Source: an uncultured delta proteobacterium (GTDB lineage Bacteria; Myxococcota_A; UBA9160; JAFDET01). Taken from it: a stretch of DNA of 64,000 bases. Below, piece after piece: positions 41,549 through 50,350 of the stretch (positions are counted from its first letter, which is position 1; the number at the start of each line of letters is the position of its first letter). A program made the translations under genes and the position numbers. The stretch spans positions 124,001-188,000 of the forward strand of contig CAMYLJ010000004.1 of assembly GCA_947259215.1 (NCBI GenBank), given 5' to 3'. The notes under the pieces were generated by a model that saw only the letters and a program-made list of their open reading frames with translations, did no database searches and was not told the origin of the DNA.

Positions 41549-43218
41549 GCAGCCCCTGGTCCCTCGCCAATCGGGGTGACGCCCTGCGCCGCGCCGCGCG
41601 CGAGGGGGTCGACCTGCTGGTGGTGGGCGGAGGTATCACGGGTGCGGGCGTGCTGCGGGACGCTGCGTCGCGCGGGCTGCGCGCGCTGCTGGTGGAGCGC
41701 AGCGACTTTGCGGCGGGCACCTCGAGCCGCTCGTCGAAGCTCGTGCACGGCGGCCTGCGCTACCTGGCCCACGGTCAGCTGGGCGTCGTGCGCCAGTCCT
41801 GCCGCGAGCGCGACCTCCTGATGCGCCGGAACCCGCACCTGGTGCGGCCGGTTCCGTTCCTCTTTCCCGCCTACCGCGAGAGCAAGGTGCCCCTCTGGCA
41901 GGTGCGCGCCGCGCTCTGGGCCTACTCCGCGCTGGACGGCTTCCAGCGCAGCGCGCGCTTCCGCATGGTGGGCGCCGACGACGTGGCGGCCTACTGCCCC
42001 GACCTGCGCCGGCACGACCTGCAGGGCGCGGGGCTCTACTGGGACGCCCAGGTGGACGACGCGCGGCTCGTGCTCGAGACCTTGAAGAGCGCCCGGGGCT
42101 TCGGCGCCGAAGCCGTCAACCACGCGGAGGCGGTCGGCTTCGCGCGCGGCCCCGACGGCAGGATCGCCGCCGCCGAGGTGCGCGATCAACTCGGGGGAGG
42201 TGTGCACCGCGTTCCCGCCCTGGCCGTGGTGAACGCGGCGGGACCCGCCGTGGAGCGGGTGCGCGGGTTGGACCGGCCGGTGGCGCGACCCAGCTTGCGC
42301 CCGGCCAAGGGCGTCCATCTCGTGATCCCGCGGGAGCGCGTGCCGGCCAGCGGCGCCGTCACCTTCGAGGCGGCCGACGGGCGCCACCTCTTCCTGCTGC
42401 CGTGGGACGACGTCGCCCTGCTCGGCACCACCGACGCCTTTAGCGACGAGCTGGACGAGCCCGTGGCCACCATCGAAGAGGTGCACTACGTGCTCGAGGC
42501 GGCCAACCGCGCCTTCCCGCGGGCCGCCCTCACCACCAACGACCTGCGCAGCGTGTTCGCCGGCGTGCGCCCGCTGGCCGCCGAGCCGGACGCAGAGCGC
42601 CCGCCGAGTTCGGTCTCGCGGGAGCACCGCATCTGGGAGGACGCCTCGGGGCTGGTCTCCGCGGCCGGAGGCAAGCTCACCACCTACCGGGCCACGGGTG
42701 AGCAGGTCGTGGATCGCGCGCTGGCACAGCTCCCGTCCGCGCGCCGCCGGGCCGCGGGGCGCAGTCGCACCGCCGAGCATCCGCTGCGCGTGGACGACTT
42801 CGACCGCGCCGAGCTGGAATCGCGGCTGGGGTCGCGCTTCGGGGTCGCTCCCGAGCGGGCGGAATACCTGGTGCGTACCTGGGGCGCCGACGCCGAGACC
42901 CTGCTGGCCGAGGCGCCGCCCGCCCTGCGGCGCCCCATCGGGCGCTCGCGCTTCACCTTCGCCGAGATCCCCTGGTCGCTGCGCACCGAGCTGGCGGCCG
43001 ACCTGTGCGACCTGCTCGAGCGGCGCCTGCGGCTCGCCATCTTCTCGGTGGGACAGGGGATCGGCGAGCTCGACGAGATCGCTGCCGTGGCGGGCGAAGC
43101 CGCCGGCTGGGACGCCGAGCGCCGGCGCGCCGAGGCGGCCCGCTACCTGGCGGGCGTGCAGCGCCGCTACCAGATCCGGGTGCCCGGCCGCCGCGAGCGC
43201 ACCACCGCCGCCGCCTGA
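41545..43218 (+). CDS. glpD: FAD-dependent glycerol-3-phosphate dehydrogenase
   Basis: This 557-residue membrane-associated flavoprotein oxidises glycerol-3-phosphate to DHAP and passes electrons to quinone. DLLVVGGGITGAGVLRDAASRG is the FAD site, and LVERSDFAAGTSSRSSKLVHGGLRYL is the GlpD signature (given here as its parts SDFAAGTSSRSSKLVHGG and LRYLAHGQ). The substrate domain has LLPWDDVALLGTTDAF, and the C-terminal domain begins near SAAGGKLTTYRATGEQVVD. The GTG overlaps the regulator's stop (GTGA) with GAGGGGGAAG upstream, so the pair is a single operon. Confidence 0.94.
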   Translation: MSSPWSLANRGDALRRAAREGVDLLVVGGGITGAGVLRDAASRGLRALLVERSDFAAGTSSRSSKLVHGGLRYLAHGQLGVVRQSCRERDLLMRRNPHLVRPVPFLFPAYRESKVPLWQVRAALWAYSALDGFQRSARFRMVGADDVAAYCPDLRRHDLQGAGLYWDAQVDDARLVLETLKSARGFGAEAVNHAEAVGFARGPDGRIAAAEVRDQLGGGVHRVPALAVVNAAGPAVERVRGLDRPVARPSLRPAKGVHLVIPRERVPASGAVTFEAADGRHLFLLPWDDVALLGTTDAFSDELDEPVATIEEVHYVLEAANRAFPRAALTTNDLRSVFAGVRPLAAEPDAERPPSSVSREHRIWEDASGLVSAAGGKLTTYRATGEQVVDRALAQLPSARRRAAGRSRTAEHPLRVDDFDRAELESRLGSRFGVAPERAEYLVRTWGADAETLLAEAPPALRRPIGRSRFTFAEIPWSLRTELAADLCDLLERRLRLAIFSVGQGIGELDEIAAVAGEAAGWDAERRRAEAARYLAGVQRRYQIRVPGRRERTTAAA

Positions 43219-43238
43219 CCCGCGCTCCCGCCCTGCAG

Positions 43239-43244
43239 TACCCT
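43239..43244 (+). promoter_or_regulatory. -10-like box six bases before the lipid kinase start
   Basis: TACCCT ends six bases before GTG 43251, between glpD and the kinase; no Shine-Dalgarno is present. Confidence 0.35.
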
Positions 43245-43250
43245 GCCGGC

Positions 43251-44179
<929 letters not shown>

Positions 44180-44180
<1 letters not shown>

Positions 44181-45136
44181 TGGGCGCCTGCGAGGACGTG
44201 CGCCGCGCCTGTGCCGAGGTGGCGGCGGGCGCGAGCCACGTGGGGATCGACGCCGACGCGCTGGCCGACCTGGCGCGCAGCTTGACCGATTCGCCGCCCG
44301 TTCCCGCGGTCCTCGACCCCGCCCACCACTACCTCGGGGATCCCGCCGAGACGCTGGCGTTCGTGCTGACCCTGGACAGCGTGAACTTCGGCTCGGGCTG
44401 GTTCCCGGAGCTCCGCAAGCGGCCGGGCCTCTCCGGCTACTTCACCGTCGCCACCTCGCTGCGCGAGCGCTTCGAGGCCCGCGGGCCCTGGAGTGCGGAG
44501 GAGCTGGTGGGCCTGGACGCGAAGACCTGCGCCGACGTCTTCTGCCAGGCGGGCGTCGCCGGCGTGGCCGAGCTGATGGAGCTCTTCGCCCGGGCGTTGT
44601 GCGAGCTCGGCGGCTTCCTGCGCGACGGCTACGGCGGCCGCTTCGAGGGACCGCTGGAGGAAGCCGGGGGCTCGGCCGAGGCGCTGGTCGGAGTGCTGGC
44701 GCGCATGCCCTTCTTTCGCGACGTGGCGAGCTGGCGCGGACGGCCGGTGCCTCTCTACAAGCGAGCCCAGCTCGCGGCGGCGGACCTGGCCCTGGCGCTC
44801 GACGGCCGGGGTCTCGGCGCCTTCCGCGACCTCGATCGGCTCACGCTCTTCGCCGACAACCTGGTGCCCCACGTGCTGCGCTGCGCTGGCGTGCTCGTGT
44901 ACCGTCGCGAGCTGGCGGCGCGCATCGACGCCGAGCTGCCGCTGGCGGCGGCCAGCGAGGAGGAGGTGGAGATCCGGGCGGTGGCGGTGCACGCGGTGGA
45001 GCTCCTGTCCGCGGAGACGAAGCGTGCCGGTCACGCCATGACGCCGCGCGAGCTCGACTACGCGCTCTGGAACCGCGGGCAGCGGCCGGAGATCAAGGCG
45101 CGCCCGCGACACCGCGCGCGGTCGGTCTTCTATTGA
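44180..45136 (+). CDS. qng1: Queuosine 5'-phosphate N-glycosidase/hydrolase family (Qng1, DUF2419)
   Basis: This is a 318-residue protein of the queuosine salvage family, first described in eukaryotes and also found in some bacteria. Signature stretches are FVLTLDSVNFGSGWFPELRKRPGLSGYFTVA, given here as TLDSVNFGSGWFPELRKR and GLSGYFTVATSL, then LFADNLVPHVLRCAGVL and EIRAVAVHAVELLS. The late DYALWNRGQ matches the C-terminal DYxLWxxGQ motif. It releases queuine from queuosine-5'-phosphate for tRNA modification. The ATG overlaps the lipid kinase stop by one base. No other queuosine gene is in the window, consistent with a salvage role. Confidence 0.87.
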
Positions 45137-45165
45137 CGGCGCCCACGGGAAGGAGGCGGAGTCCG

Positions 45166-45660
45166 TTGAACGGGTCGCTCGTGACGATGCTCGTGGTGGT
45201 GATCGCCCTGGCCGCAGTCGCCTACGCGCGCGGCGGCGAGGACCTGGTGCGCGCCGGCGTCGGTCGCGGCGCCGGTCTGCTGCTCGAGTTCGCCCTGCTG
45301 CTGGTCGTGTCGTTCGTCGCGGCCGGACTCGCTACGGTGCTGGTACCCCAGGCCTGGATCGAGAGCGCTCTCGGCAGCGAGTCGGGAGTGCGGGGGATCC
45401 TGCTGGGGGCGGGCGTCGGCGTCGTGACGCCGGCGGGCCCCTTCGTCGCCATGCCCATCGCCGCCGCCATGCTGAAGAGCGGCGCGGCGGTGGCCCCGGT
45501 GGTGGCCTTCTTGACCGCCTGGTCGCTGCTCGCCGTTCACCGCCTGATCGCTTGGGAAATCCCGATCGTCGGCCTCGGCGTCGCGCTCCTCCGCTACTCG
45601 ATCTGCCTGGTCGTGCCCGTGCTCGTGGGCCTCGTGGCCCGCGCGCTCGTCGATCGTTGA
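45166..45660 (+). CDS. Permease, UPF0718-like/ArsP-type
   Basis: This is a 164-residue integral membrane protein with about five helices (LVTMLVVVIALAAVAYA, GLLLEFALLLVVSFVAAGLATVLV, a GVGVVTPAGPFVAMPIAAAML segment, VVAFLTAWSLLAVHRLI and SICLVVPVLVGLVARAL). The VTPAGPFVAMPIAA-type motif resembles the permease-family repeats of UPF0718. It is half the length of classic two-repeat members, so it may work as a dimer. AGGAGG at 45151-45156 lies nine bases before TTG 45166, which decides the start. Substrate is unknown. Confidence 0.75.
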   Translation: MNGSLVTMLVVVIALAAVAYARGGEDLVRAGVGRGAGLLLEFALLLVVSFVAAGLATVLVPQAWIESALGSESGVRGILLGAGVGVVTPAGPFVAMPIAAAMLKSGAAVAPVVAFLTAWSLLAVHRLIAWEIPIVGLGVALLRYSICLVVPVLVGLVARALVDR

Positions 45661-45695
45661 CAGAGCCTCCGGAGCAGCGCCCACCTCCCGACGCC

Positions 45696-45783
45696 GCGGC
45701 CCCGCAAGCCCGGCGCCCCGCACCCCGTGCTTGCCACGAACCCTCATCGCCGGGCGCGCAGCGAGCCGAAGGGCGAGCGGAGT
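45696..45783. repeat. Half copy of the palindromic intergenic element
   Basis: The first 25 bases (45696-45720) are identical to 15164-15188 inside the long palindrome, and CGCCGGGCGCGCAGCG with the following GCCGAA and GAGCGGAGT match its outer right arm. It lies between two convergent genes. Only one arm is present here. Confidence 0.7.
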
Positions 45784-45786
45784 TCA

Positions 45787-47051
45787 TCAGGACGAACACG
45801 AGCCTCCTCCGACTCCGACCGCGGCGTCTGCCAACGCCCGCAGCTCCTCGGCACCCAGGTCCACGGACCGGATTGCCTCTGCGGCGAGCCGACGCACGTC
45901 GTCACATTCGAGCGCAACGGGCAGCACCATCAGGAGCCGCGCCGCGCGCTCGCCGATGCGCAGGAGCGCCGGACGCAGCTCGTCCTCCAGGTCGGGAGGG
46001 GCCGCCTCGCCGGCGGGCTCCGACGCCAGCGTCCGGCGCTGCACGGCCTTGGCGGCCTCGATCTGGGCGCGGAAGAAGGCGCGCAGGGCGGGCTCCGGGG
46101 GCACGGGCCGTCCGGCGGCGCGCGCCGCTTCGCGAGTGGCCGATACGCCCGCAGCGATCACGACTTCTTCCCGTGCGGGCGCCTCCACCGCCAGCCCGCG
46201 CGCGCGCTTGGCTTCGGCCACGGCAGGCATGAGTGCCAGGCGCTCGTCCAGCGCCGCGAGCAGGGCCGACAGCGGCGTCGCGCTCGGCGGCGCATCGGCC
46301 AGGCGCGGGAAGCGCGCGCGCCACGCGGCGAGCCGACCGTCGGCTTCTCGCGCCAGCAGCCACGCATCGAGATCCGCTGCCAGCGCCGGACGGTCGCTGC
46401 GCACCAGGTAGGCCTTGCGGTCGCGCGTGAAGGGGCCGAGAACCCGCAGCGGCGGCGCGCCGCGCCGCCACCAGCCGGCCTCCAGCGTGTCGCTGATCGC
46501 CGCGTCCGCCTCGCCCCCGAGCAGGGCGTCTCGCACCGCCAGGTTGGGTGTCAGGGCGCGGAGGCGCGCGTGGGGGAAGCGCGCGCGCGCCACCCGCTCG
46601 AGATGTCCGCCCCGGTTCACCGCCACCCGGACGCCCGGCGCGTCCAGGTCCGCCGGTTCGTCGAACGCGGACTCGGCGGGGACGAGGGCCACGGCGCCGC
46701 TCTCCGCCACGGGCAGCGTGAACCGGCCTGCCAGCGAGCGCTCCGGCCGCACCGTAACTCCGCTCATGGCCAGGTCGAAGCGGCCCGCGACGAGGTCGGC
46801 CACGAGCTCCGGCCAGCGGAAGGGGACGAGCTCCAGGGCGAGCCCGCGGTCGGCCGCGTAGGCCCGGGCCACCAGGACGTCGAAGCCGCCGCCGGGCAGG
46901 GAGGGCTGACTGAATGGCGCGTAATCGCCGCTCGTCCCAACCCGTAGCGACTCGGCTCCGGCGGCCGCTGCCAGGAGTCCCAGGACCAGCAGGACGGCCA
47001 GGTCGAATCCCCGGGGGGTCCGTGAGATTTGACCGAACCGCCCGATTTCAT
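45787..47051 (-). CDS. Periplasmic cyclohexadienyl dehydratase-chorismate mutase fusion (PheC-AroQ gamma); frameshifted near the 5' end
   Basis: Residues of the first domain follow the PheC/solute-binding pattern: LRVGTSGDYAPFS, WPELVADLVAGRFDLAMSGVT, VRVAVNRGGHLERV and ADAAISDTLEAGW. The last 140 residues are AroQ-gamma-like: ERLALMPAVAEAKRARG, then FFRAQIEAAKAVQRRTL. Together these would turn chorismate to prephenate and on to phenylpyruvate, or arogenate to Phe, outside the cytoplasm. From ATG 47051 the frame reads MKSGGSVKSHGPP; adding one base in the C/G run 47009-47018 joins it to RGFDLAVLLVLGLLAAAAGA, a perfect signal peptide. So the 5' end is broken as assembled. Family calls are by motif; the arrangement is uncommon. 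Confidence 0.8.
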
Positions 47052-47057
47052 TAGTAT
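47029..47057 (+). promoter_or_regulatory. Sigma70-type promoter of the cold-shock-domain gene
   Basis: TTGACC (47029-47034), 17 bases, TAGTAT (47052-47057) form one of the best promoters in the window. Transcription should begin near 47064. It overlaps the start codon of the divergent PheC-AroQ gene (47049-47051). Confidence 0.7.
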
Positions 47058-47067
47058 CTTTCGCTCT

Positions 47068-47096
47068 CCGGCCCCCCTGCGGGGCCGGTTTTCTTT
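47068..47096 (+). terminator. Intrinsic terminator inside the cold-shock gene's 5' leader (attenuator)
   Basis: CCGGCCCC (47068-47075), a CCTGC loop and GGGGCCGG (47081-47088) make a perfect eight-base-pair stem followed by TTTTCTTT. It lies only a few bases after the predicted transcription start and 22 bases before the ATG at 47118. No plus-strand gene ends here, so it can only act on the leader of the cold-shock gene. Confidence 0.7.
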
Positions 47097-47117
47097 CCCG
47101 CAGCGAGGTGCCGCGCC

Positions 47118-47585
47118 ATGCTCTCACTCGACGAGCTCGAAAACGGTCTGGCCGTCACCCACAAGAACACGGGGCTCCGCTACACGGTCGGCGACGTGGC
47201 GGAGGGCGAGGTGCTCCTCACCCCGGACGACAGCGCGCTCCAGGACCTGCTGGTCCCGATCGACCTGTTCCGGGCCGAGTTCGTCTCCAGCGACCGCTAC
47301 AGCGCCCGGCGGGGGGGGCGGGGGGGGCGACGCCGCAGCCCCCAGGCCACCCCGACCGGTCCCAAGGTGCGCGGACGCATCAAGAAGATGGTGCGCGACC
47401 GGGGCTTCGGCTTCATCCGGGGCGACGACGGCAAGGAGGTCTTCTTCCACCGTTCGGGCCTCGGCGCCGCCGACTACGACAACCTCTCCGAGGGCGACGT
47501 GGTCGAGTACCACGTGTCCGAGAGCCCCCGCGGCCCGCGCGCCGAGAACGTGCGCCAGGCGGCCGCCGAAGGCGCCGCAGGCTAG
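47118..47585 (+). CDS. Cold-shock-domain RNA-binding protein with N-terminal extension
   Basis: This is a 155-residue protein. Residues about 90-150 are a cold-shock domain: RGRIKKMVRDRGFGFIRGDDGKEVFFHRSGL contains RNP1-like (RGFGFIRGD) and RNP2-like (VFFHRS) motifs, followed by LSEGDVVEYHVSESPRG. The first 60 residues (LDELENGLAVTHKNTGLRYTVGD) form a separate small domain I do not recognise. An Arg/Gly linker (RRGGRGGRRR), encoded by two G8 tracts, joins them. Its leader contains a promoter and an intrinsic terminator; CspA-type proteins are known antiterminators, so it may regulate itself. The ribosome-binding site is weak (GAGGT 12 bases upstream). Confidence 0.85.
   Translation: MLSLDELENGLAVTHKNTGLRYTVGDVAEGEVLLTPDDSALQDLLVPIDLFRAEFVSSDRYSARRGGRGGRRRSPQATPTGPKVRGRIKKMVRDRGFGFIRGDDGKEVFFHRSGLGAADYDNLSEGDVVEYHVSESPRGPRAENVRQAAAEGAAG
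47311..47327 (+). repeat. Two adjacent G8 tracts in the cold-shock gene linker
   Basis: GGGGGGGG at 47311-47318 and again at 47320-47327 are separated by one C. They encode the Arg-Gly-Gly linker upstream of the cold-shock domain. A one-base slip in either would remove the domain from frame. Confidence 0.75.
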
Positions 47586-47604
47586 CAGCCGCAGCGGTTC
47601 GTCC

Positions 47605-49260
47605 TCACCCCGGTCCGCCGCGGTAGCGGTGCACGATCGGCAGCCGGCGGCCGCTGCCGAAGGCCTTCGTCGACATGCGCAGCACGAGCGGGGCCTGACG
47701 CCGCTTGTACTCGTTGCGGTCGAGCCGCGTCACGACCTCGCGCACCTGCTCGGGGCTCGAGCCCGGCGGGGGCTCGATGTGGGCGGCGTCGCGCTGGCCC
47801 TCGATGGCCTGCTCCAGGATCGCGTCGAGGATCTCGTAGGGCGGCAGGTCGTCGGTGTCGAGCTGGTCCGGGGCGAGCTCCGCCGACGGCGGCTTGTCGA
47901 TCACGCCCCGCGGGATGCGCTCGCCGGCCCGGTTGGCGTGGTGCGCCAGGGCGTAGACCTCGCGCTTGTAGACGTCGCCGAGGACCGCGACGCCGCCGAC
48001 CGTGTCGCCGTAGAGCGTGCAGTAGCCCAGCGAGAGCTCGCTCTTGTTGCCCGTGGCCAGCACCAGCCGCCCCTCGGCGTTGGAGACCGCCATCAGCACC
48101 GCACCGCGGATGCGCGACTGGATGTTCTGCTGGGCGATGCCGTAGTCGTCCCGCTCGCCGAAGAGCCCGGCGAAGGCGTCCAGGTAGCGCTCGTAGATGG
48201 GTCGGATGTCCACCGTGCGCGCCTCGATCCCCAGGTTGCGCGCCAGCGCCTCGGCGTCCCGCACGCTGTGGCCCGACGAGAACGGGCCCGGCATCAGCAC
48301 GCCGAGCACGCGGTCCGGGCCCAGGGCCTCCGCGGCCAGGTGCGCGGTCACGGCCGAGTCGATTCCCCCGGAGAGTCCGATGACGGCGCCCGGCGGCAGG
48401 CCCTGCTTGCGGAAGTAGTCGCGGATGCCGACCACCAGGCCGCTCTCGAGCTGCGACACGAGATCCGGGTCGGTCACCTCGGCCGGAGCCCGGCCCGGCC
48501 CCGGTGCGGCCAGGTCCACCACCTCGAGGGCGGGCTCGAAGAGCGGCAGCGCCGCCTGCACCCGCCCGCGCGCGTCCACCACGAACGAGCCGCCGTCGAA
48601 GACCAGCTCGTCGTTGCCGCCCACCTGGTTGGCGAACACGATCGACACGCCGTGGCGCCGCGCGAGCTCCGCCATCATCCCGCGGCGTTCCTCGGCCTTG
48701 CCCACGTGGAAAGGCGACGCCGAGAGGTTCAGGATCGTGCGCGCCCCCGCCGCAGCCAGCTCTCCGACCGGGTCGATGCCGTAGGGGATCTCGTCGCACC
48801 AGGTGTCCTCGCACACGGTCAGACCGAGAGGCGGCTCGCCGGACCCGCCCGGCACGGGCTCCCGCCGCGCGGCGGTGGCGAAGTAGCGGTTCTCATCGAA
48901 GACGTCGTAGGTGGGGAGGAGCGACTTCGCGCGCGCGGCCGCCCGTTCGCCGTCCCGCAGCAGGACGGCCGCGTTGATCCAGCGCTGGGGCCCGGGCTCC
49001 GGGCTCGGCAGCACCGCCCCCAGCGCGATGGCGATGCGGTGCGAGGCGCCCTCCAGCGCCCCCAGCTCCCGCAGCTGGTCGCGCACGAAGCCTTCCCGCT
49101 CGAGCAGGTCCATGGGCGGGTAGCCGGTCAGCACCAGCTCGGGCAGCACCACCAGCTCGGCGCCGGCAGCGGCGGCCTTGCTGGCGGACTCCTCCACCAG
49201 CTGCCGGTTGCCGGCCAGGTCGCCGACCGTGGGATTCACCTGGGCGATGGCGACTCGCAC
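47605..49260 (-). CDS. nadE: Glutamine-dependent NAD+ synthetase
   Basis: This 551-residue enzyme makes the last step of NAD synthesis, amidating NaAD. The N-terminal nitrilase-type glutaminase has its triad Glu41 (VLPELVLTGYP), Lys112 (RAKSLLPTYDVFDE) and Cys150 (GLTVCEDTWCDE). The C-terminal synthetase has the PP-loop GLSGGIDSAVTAHLAAEALG and later LATGNKSELSLGYCTLYGD. The GTG start is immediate after the MaoC gene stop (three-base gap). Gene order MaoC-NadE suggests co-transcription on the minus strand. Confidence 0.95.
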   Translation of the reverse strand: MRVAIAQVNPTVGDLAGNRQLVEESASKAAAAGAELVVLPELVLTGYPPMDLLEREGFVRDQLRELGALEGASHRIAIALGAVLPSPEPGPQRWINAAVLLRDGERAAARAKSLLPTYDVFDENRYFATAARREPVPGGSGEPPLGLTVCEDTWCDEIPYGIDPVGELAAAGARTILNLSASPFHVGKAEERRGMMAELARRHGVSIVFANQVGGNDELVFDGGSFVVDARGRVQAALPLFEPALEVVDLAAPGPGRAPAEVTDPDLVSQLESGLVVGIRDYFRKQGLPPGAVIGLSGGIDSAVTAHLAAEALGPDRVLGVLMPGPFSSGHSVRDAEALARNLGIEARTVDIRPIYERYLDAFAGLFGERDDYGIAQQNIQSRIRGAVLMAVSNAEGRLVLATGNKSELSLGYCTLYGDTVGGVAVLGDVYKREVYALAHHANRAGERIPRGVIDKPPSAELAPDQLDTDDLPPYEILDAILEQAIEGQRDAAHIEPPPGSSPEQVREVVTRLDRNEYKRRQAPLVLRMSTKAFGSGRRLPIVHRYRGGPG

Positions 49261-49263
49261 CGG

Positions 49264-49737
49264 CTAGCGCTCCAGGTAGATGAGGATGCAGTCGCCGGTC
49301 AGGGCGGGCCGCCTCGAGCCCTCGATCTCGATCACGATGCCGATCGTCACGCGCACGCCCGCGCCTCCCGGCATGTCGCGCACCTTCTTGATCTCGGCCC
49401 GCAGCCGCACCTGGGAGCCGGCGGGCACCGGGGCCGAGAGCTTCATCCGCTCGATCCCCGCGTTCACCACCGTGGGCTCGCCGTCGACGCGCATCACCTG
49501 GTCCAGCAGCACGGGCGCCAGGGAGAGGGTCAGGTAGCCGTGGGCGATGGTGGTGCCGAAGGGCGACTCGCGCCGGGCGCGCTCGGGGTCGACGTGGATC
49601 CACTGGTGGTCGCCGGTCGCCTCGGCGAAGCGATCGATCCGCTCCTGTGTCACCTCGACCCAGTCGGACAGGCCGAGGGGCTTGCCGAGAAAGTCCCGGA
49701 TGGCGCCGACGCCGGGGATGACCGTGGGGGTGAGCAT
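49264..49737 (-). CDS. MaoC-like (R)-enoyl-CoA hydratase
   Basis: This is a 157-residue single hot-dog dehydratase. RFAEATGDHQWIHVDPERA carries the catalytic Asp and His of (R)-specific hydratases, followed by FGTTIAHGYLTLSLAPVLL. GAGVRVTIGIVIEIEG closes the fold. It may hydrate enoyl-CoA in fatty-acid turnover. It is sandwiched between a hypothetical gene and nadE with short gaps. Confidence 0.9.
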   Translation of the reverse strand: MLTPTVIPGVGAIRDFLGKPLGLSDWVEVTQERIDRFAEATGDHQWIHVDPERARRESPFGTTIAHGYLTLSLAPVLLDQVMRVDGEPTVVNAGIERMKLSAPVPAGSQVRLRAEIKKVRDMPGGAGVRVTIGIVIEIEGSRRPALTGDCILIYLER

Positions 49738-49760
49738 TCGCTGGGAAGGGTATCTCGGCG

Positions 49761-50279
49761 CTAGGCGCGTTCCACCCCGAGGATCTCGTACCAGCGCTCC
49801 ACGTCCGTGCGCCTGCGCACGACGTGCTTGCGCGCCACCCGCACCGGGAAGCGGCCGTCCCGGCGCATCACCACGAAGTGGTCGTCGCTCTCGAGGACGT
49901 CCGCCACGTGGTCCACGGTCTCGACGCCGTCCTCGGTCCAGGCGCTGAAGCGCAGCTGGCTGCGCGGGCGCACCTCGAGCGCCAGCCGGACGCCGAGGGC
50001 GCGCTCGAGCAGGGCGCGGGCGGGCTCCGCGTCGCCCAGCAGGTCGAACGGGTCGCCCGGCACCGCGATCCGCGCTGCGCGCAGGATGCGCAGCACCTTT
50101 CCGAGGCCGGCGACGGCGGAGATCGTCCGCTCCGGCCCGAGATCGGCGAAGTCCTCCAGGCTCCCGTCGAAGCGGGAGCTCGTGGGTCGGAATCCGAGCT
50201 CGAGCCCGACGGACCCGGTCTCGCGCTGGGGCACCACCCGATCGAACGTGGCCGTGACGCGGCGCAGGGCCGGGGGCAT
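49761..50279 (-). CDS. Hypothetical protein, 172 aa
   Basis: This soluble, Arg-rich protein has no signal or membrane helix. Visible features are VGLELGFRPTSSRFDGSLEDFADLGPERT, mentioned by its centre FRPTSSRFDGSLEDF, and a C-terminal DHFVVMRRDGRFPVRVARKHVVRRR. No domain is recognised. It begins the minus-strand group hypothetical-MaoC-NadE. The gap of 71 bases to the divergent aldo/keto reductase holds both promoters. Confidence 0.6.
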   Translation of the reverse strand: MPPALRRVTATFDRVVPQRETGSVGLELGFRPTSSRFDGSLEDFADLGPERTISAVAGLGKVLRILRAARIAVPGDPFDLLGDAEPARALLERALGVRLALEVRPRSQLRFSAWTEDGVETVDHVADVLESDDHFVVMRRDGRFPVRVARKHVVRRRTDVERWYEILGVERA

Positions 50280-50350
50280 CGCGGCAGTATAACCCCGCGG
50301 GCCGGCGGCAGACCCGCGGTGTATCGTCGGAGGCCGACAAGGAGGTCTGC

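Noticed and set aside
43005-43250. N-terminal extension of the lipid kinase into glpD
   Set aside because: The extra residues are Arg/Pro/Gly-rich and read glpD in the wrong frame; GTG 43251 starts exactly at the kinase fold.
45787-47127. Start of the PheC-AroQ frame at the far upstream GTG (47127)
   Set aside because: That reading places 35 unrelated charged residues and the terminator hairpin before the signal peptide; the frameshifted ATG 47051 explains the N-terminus much better.
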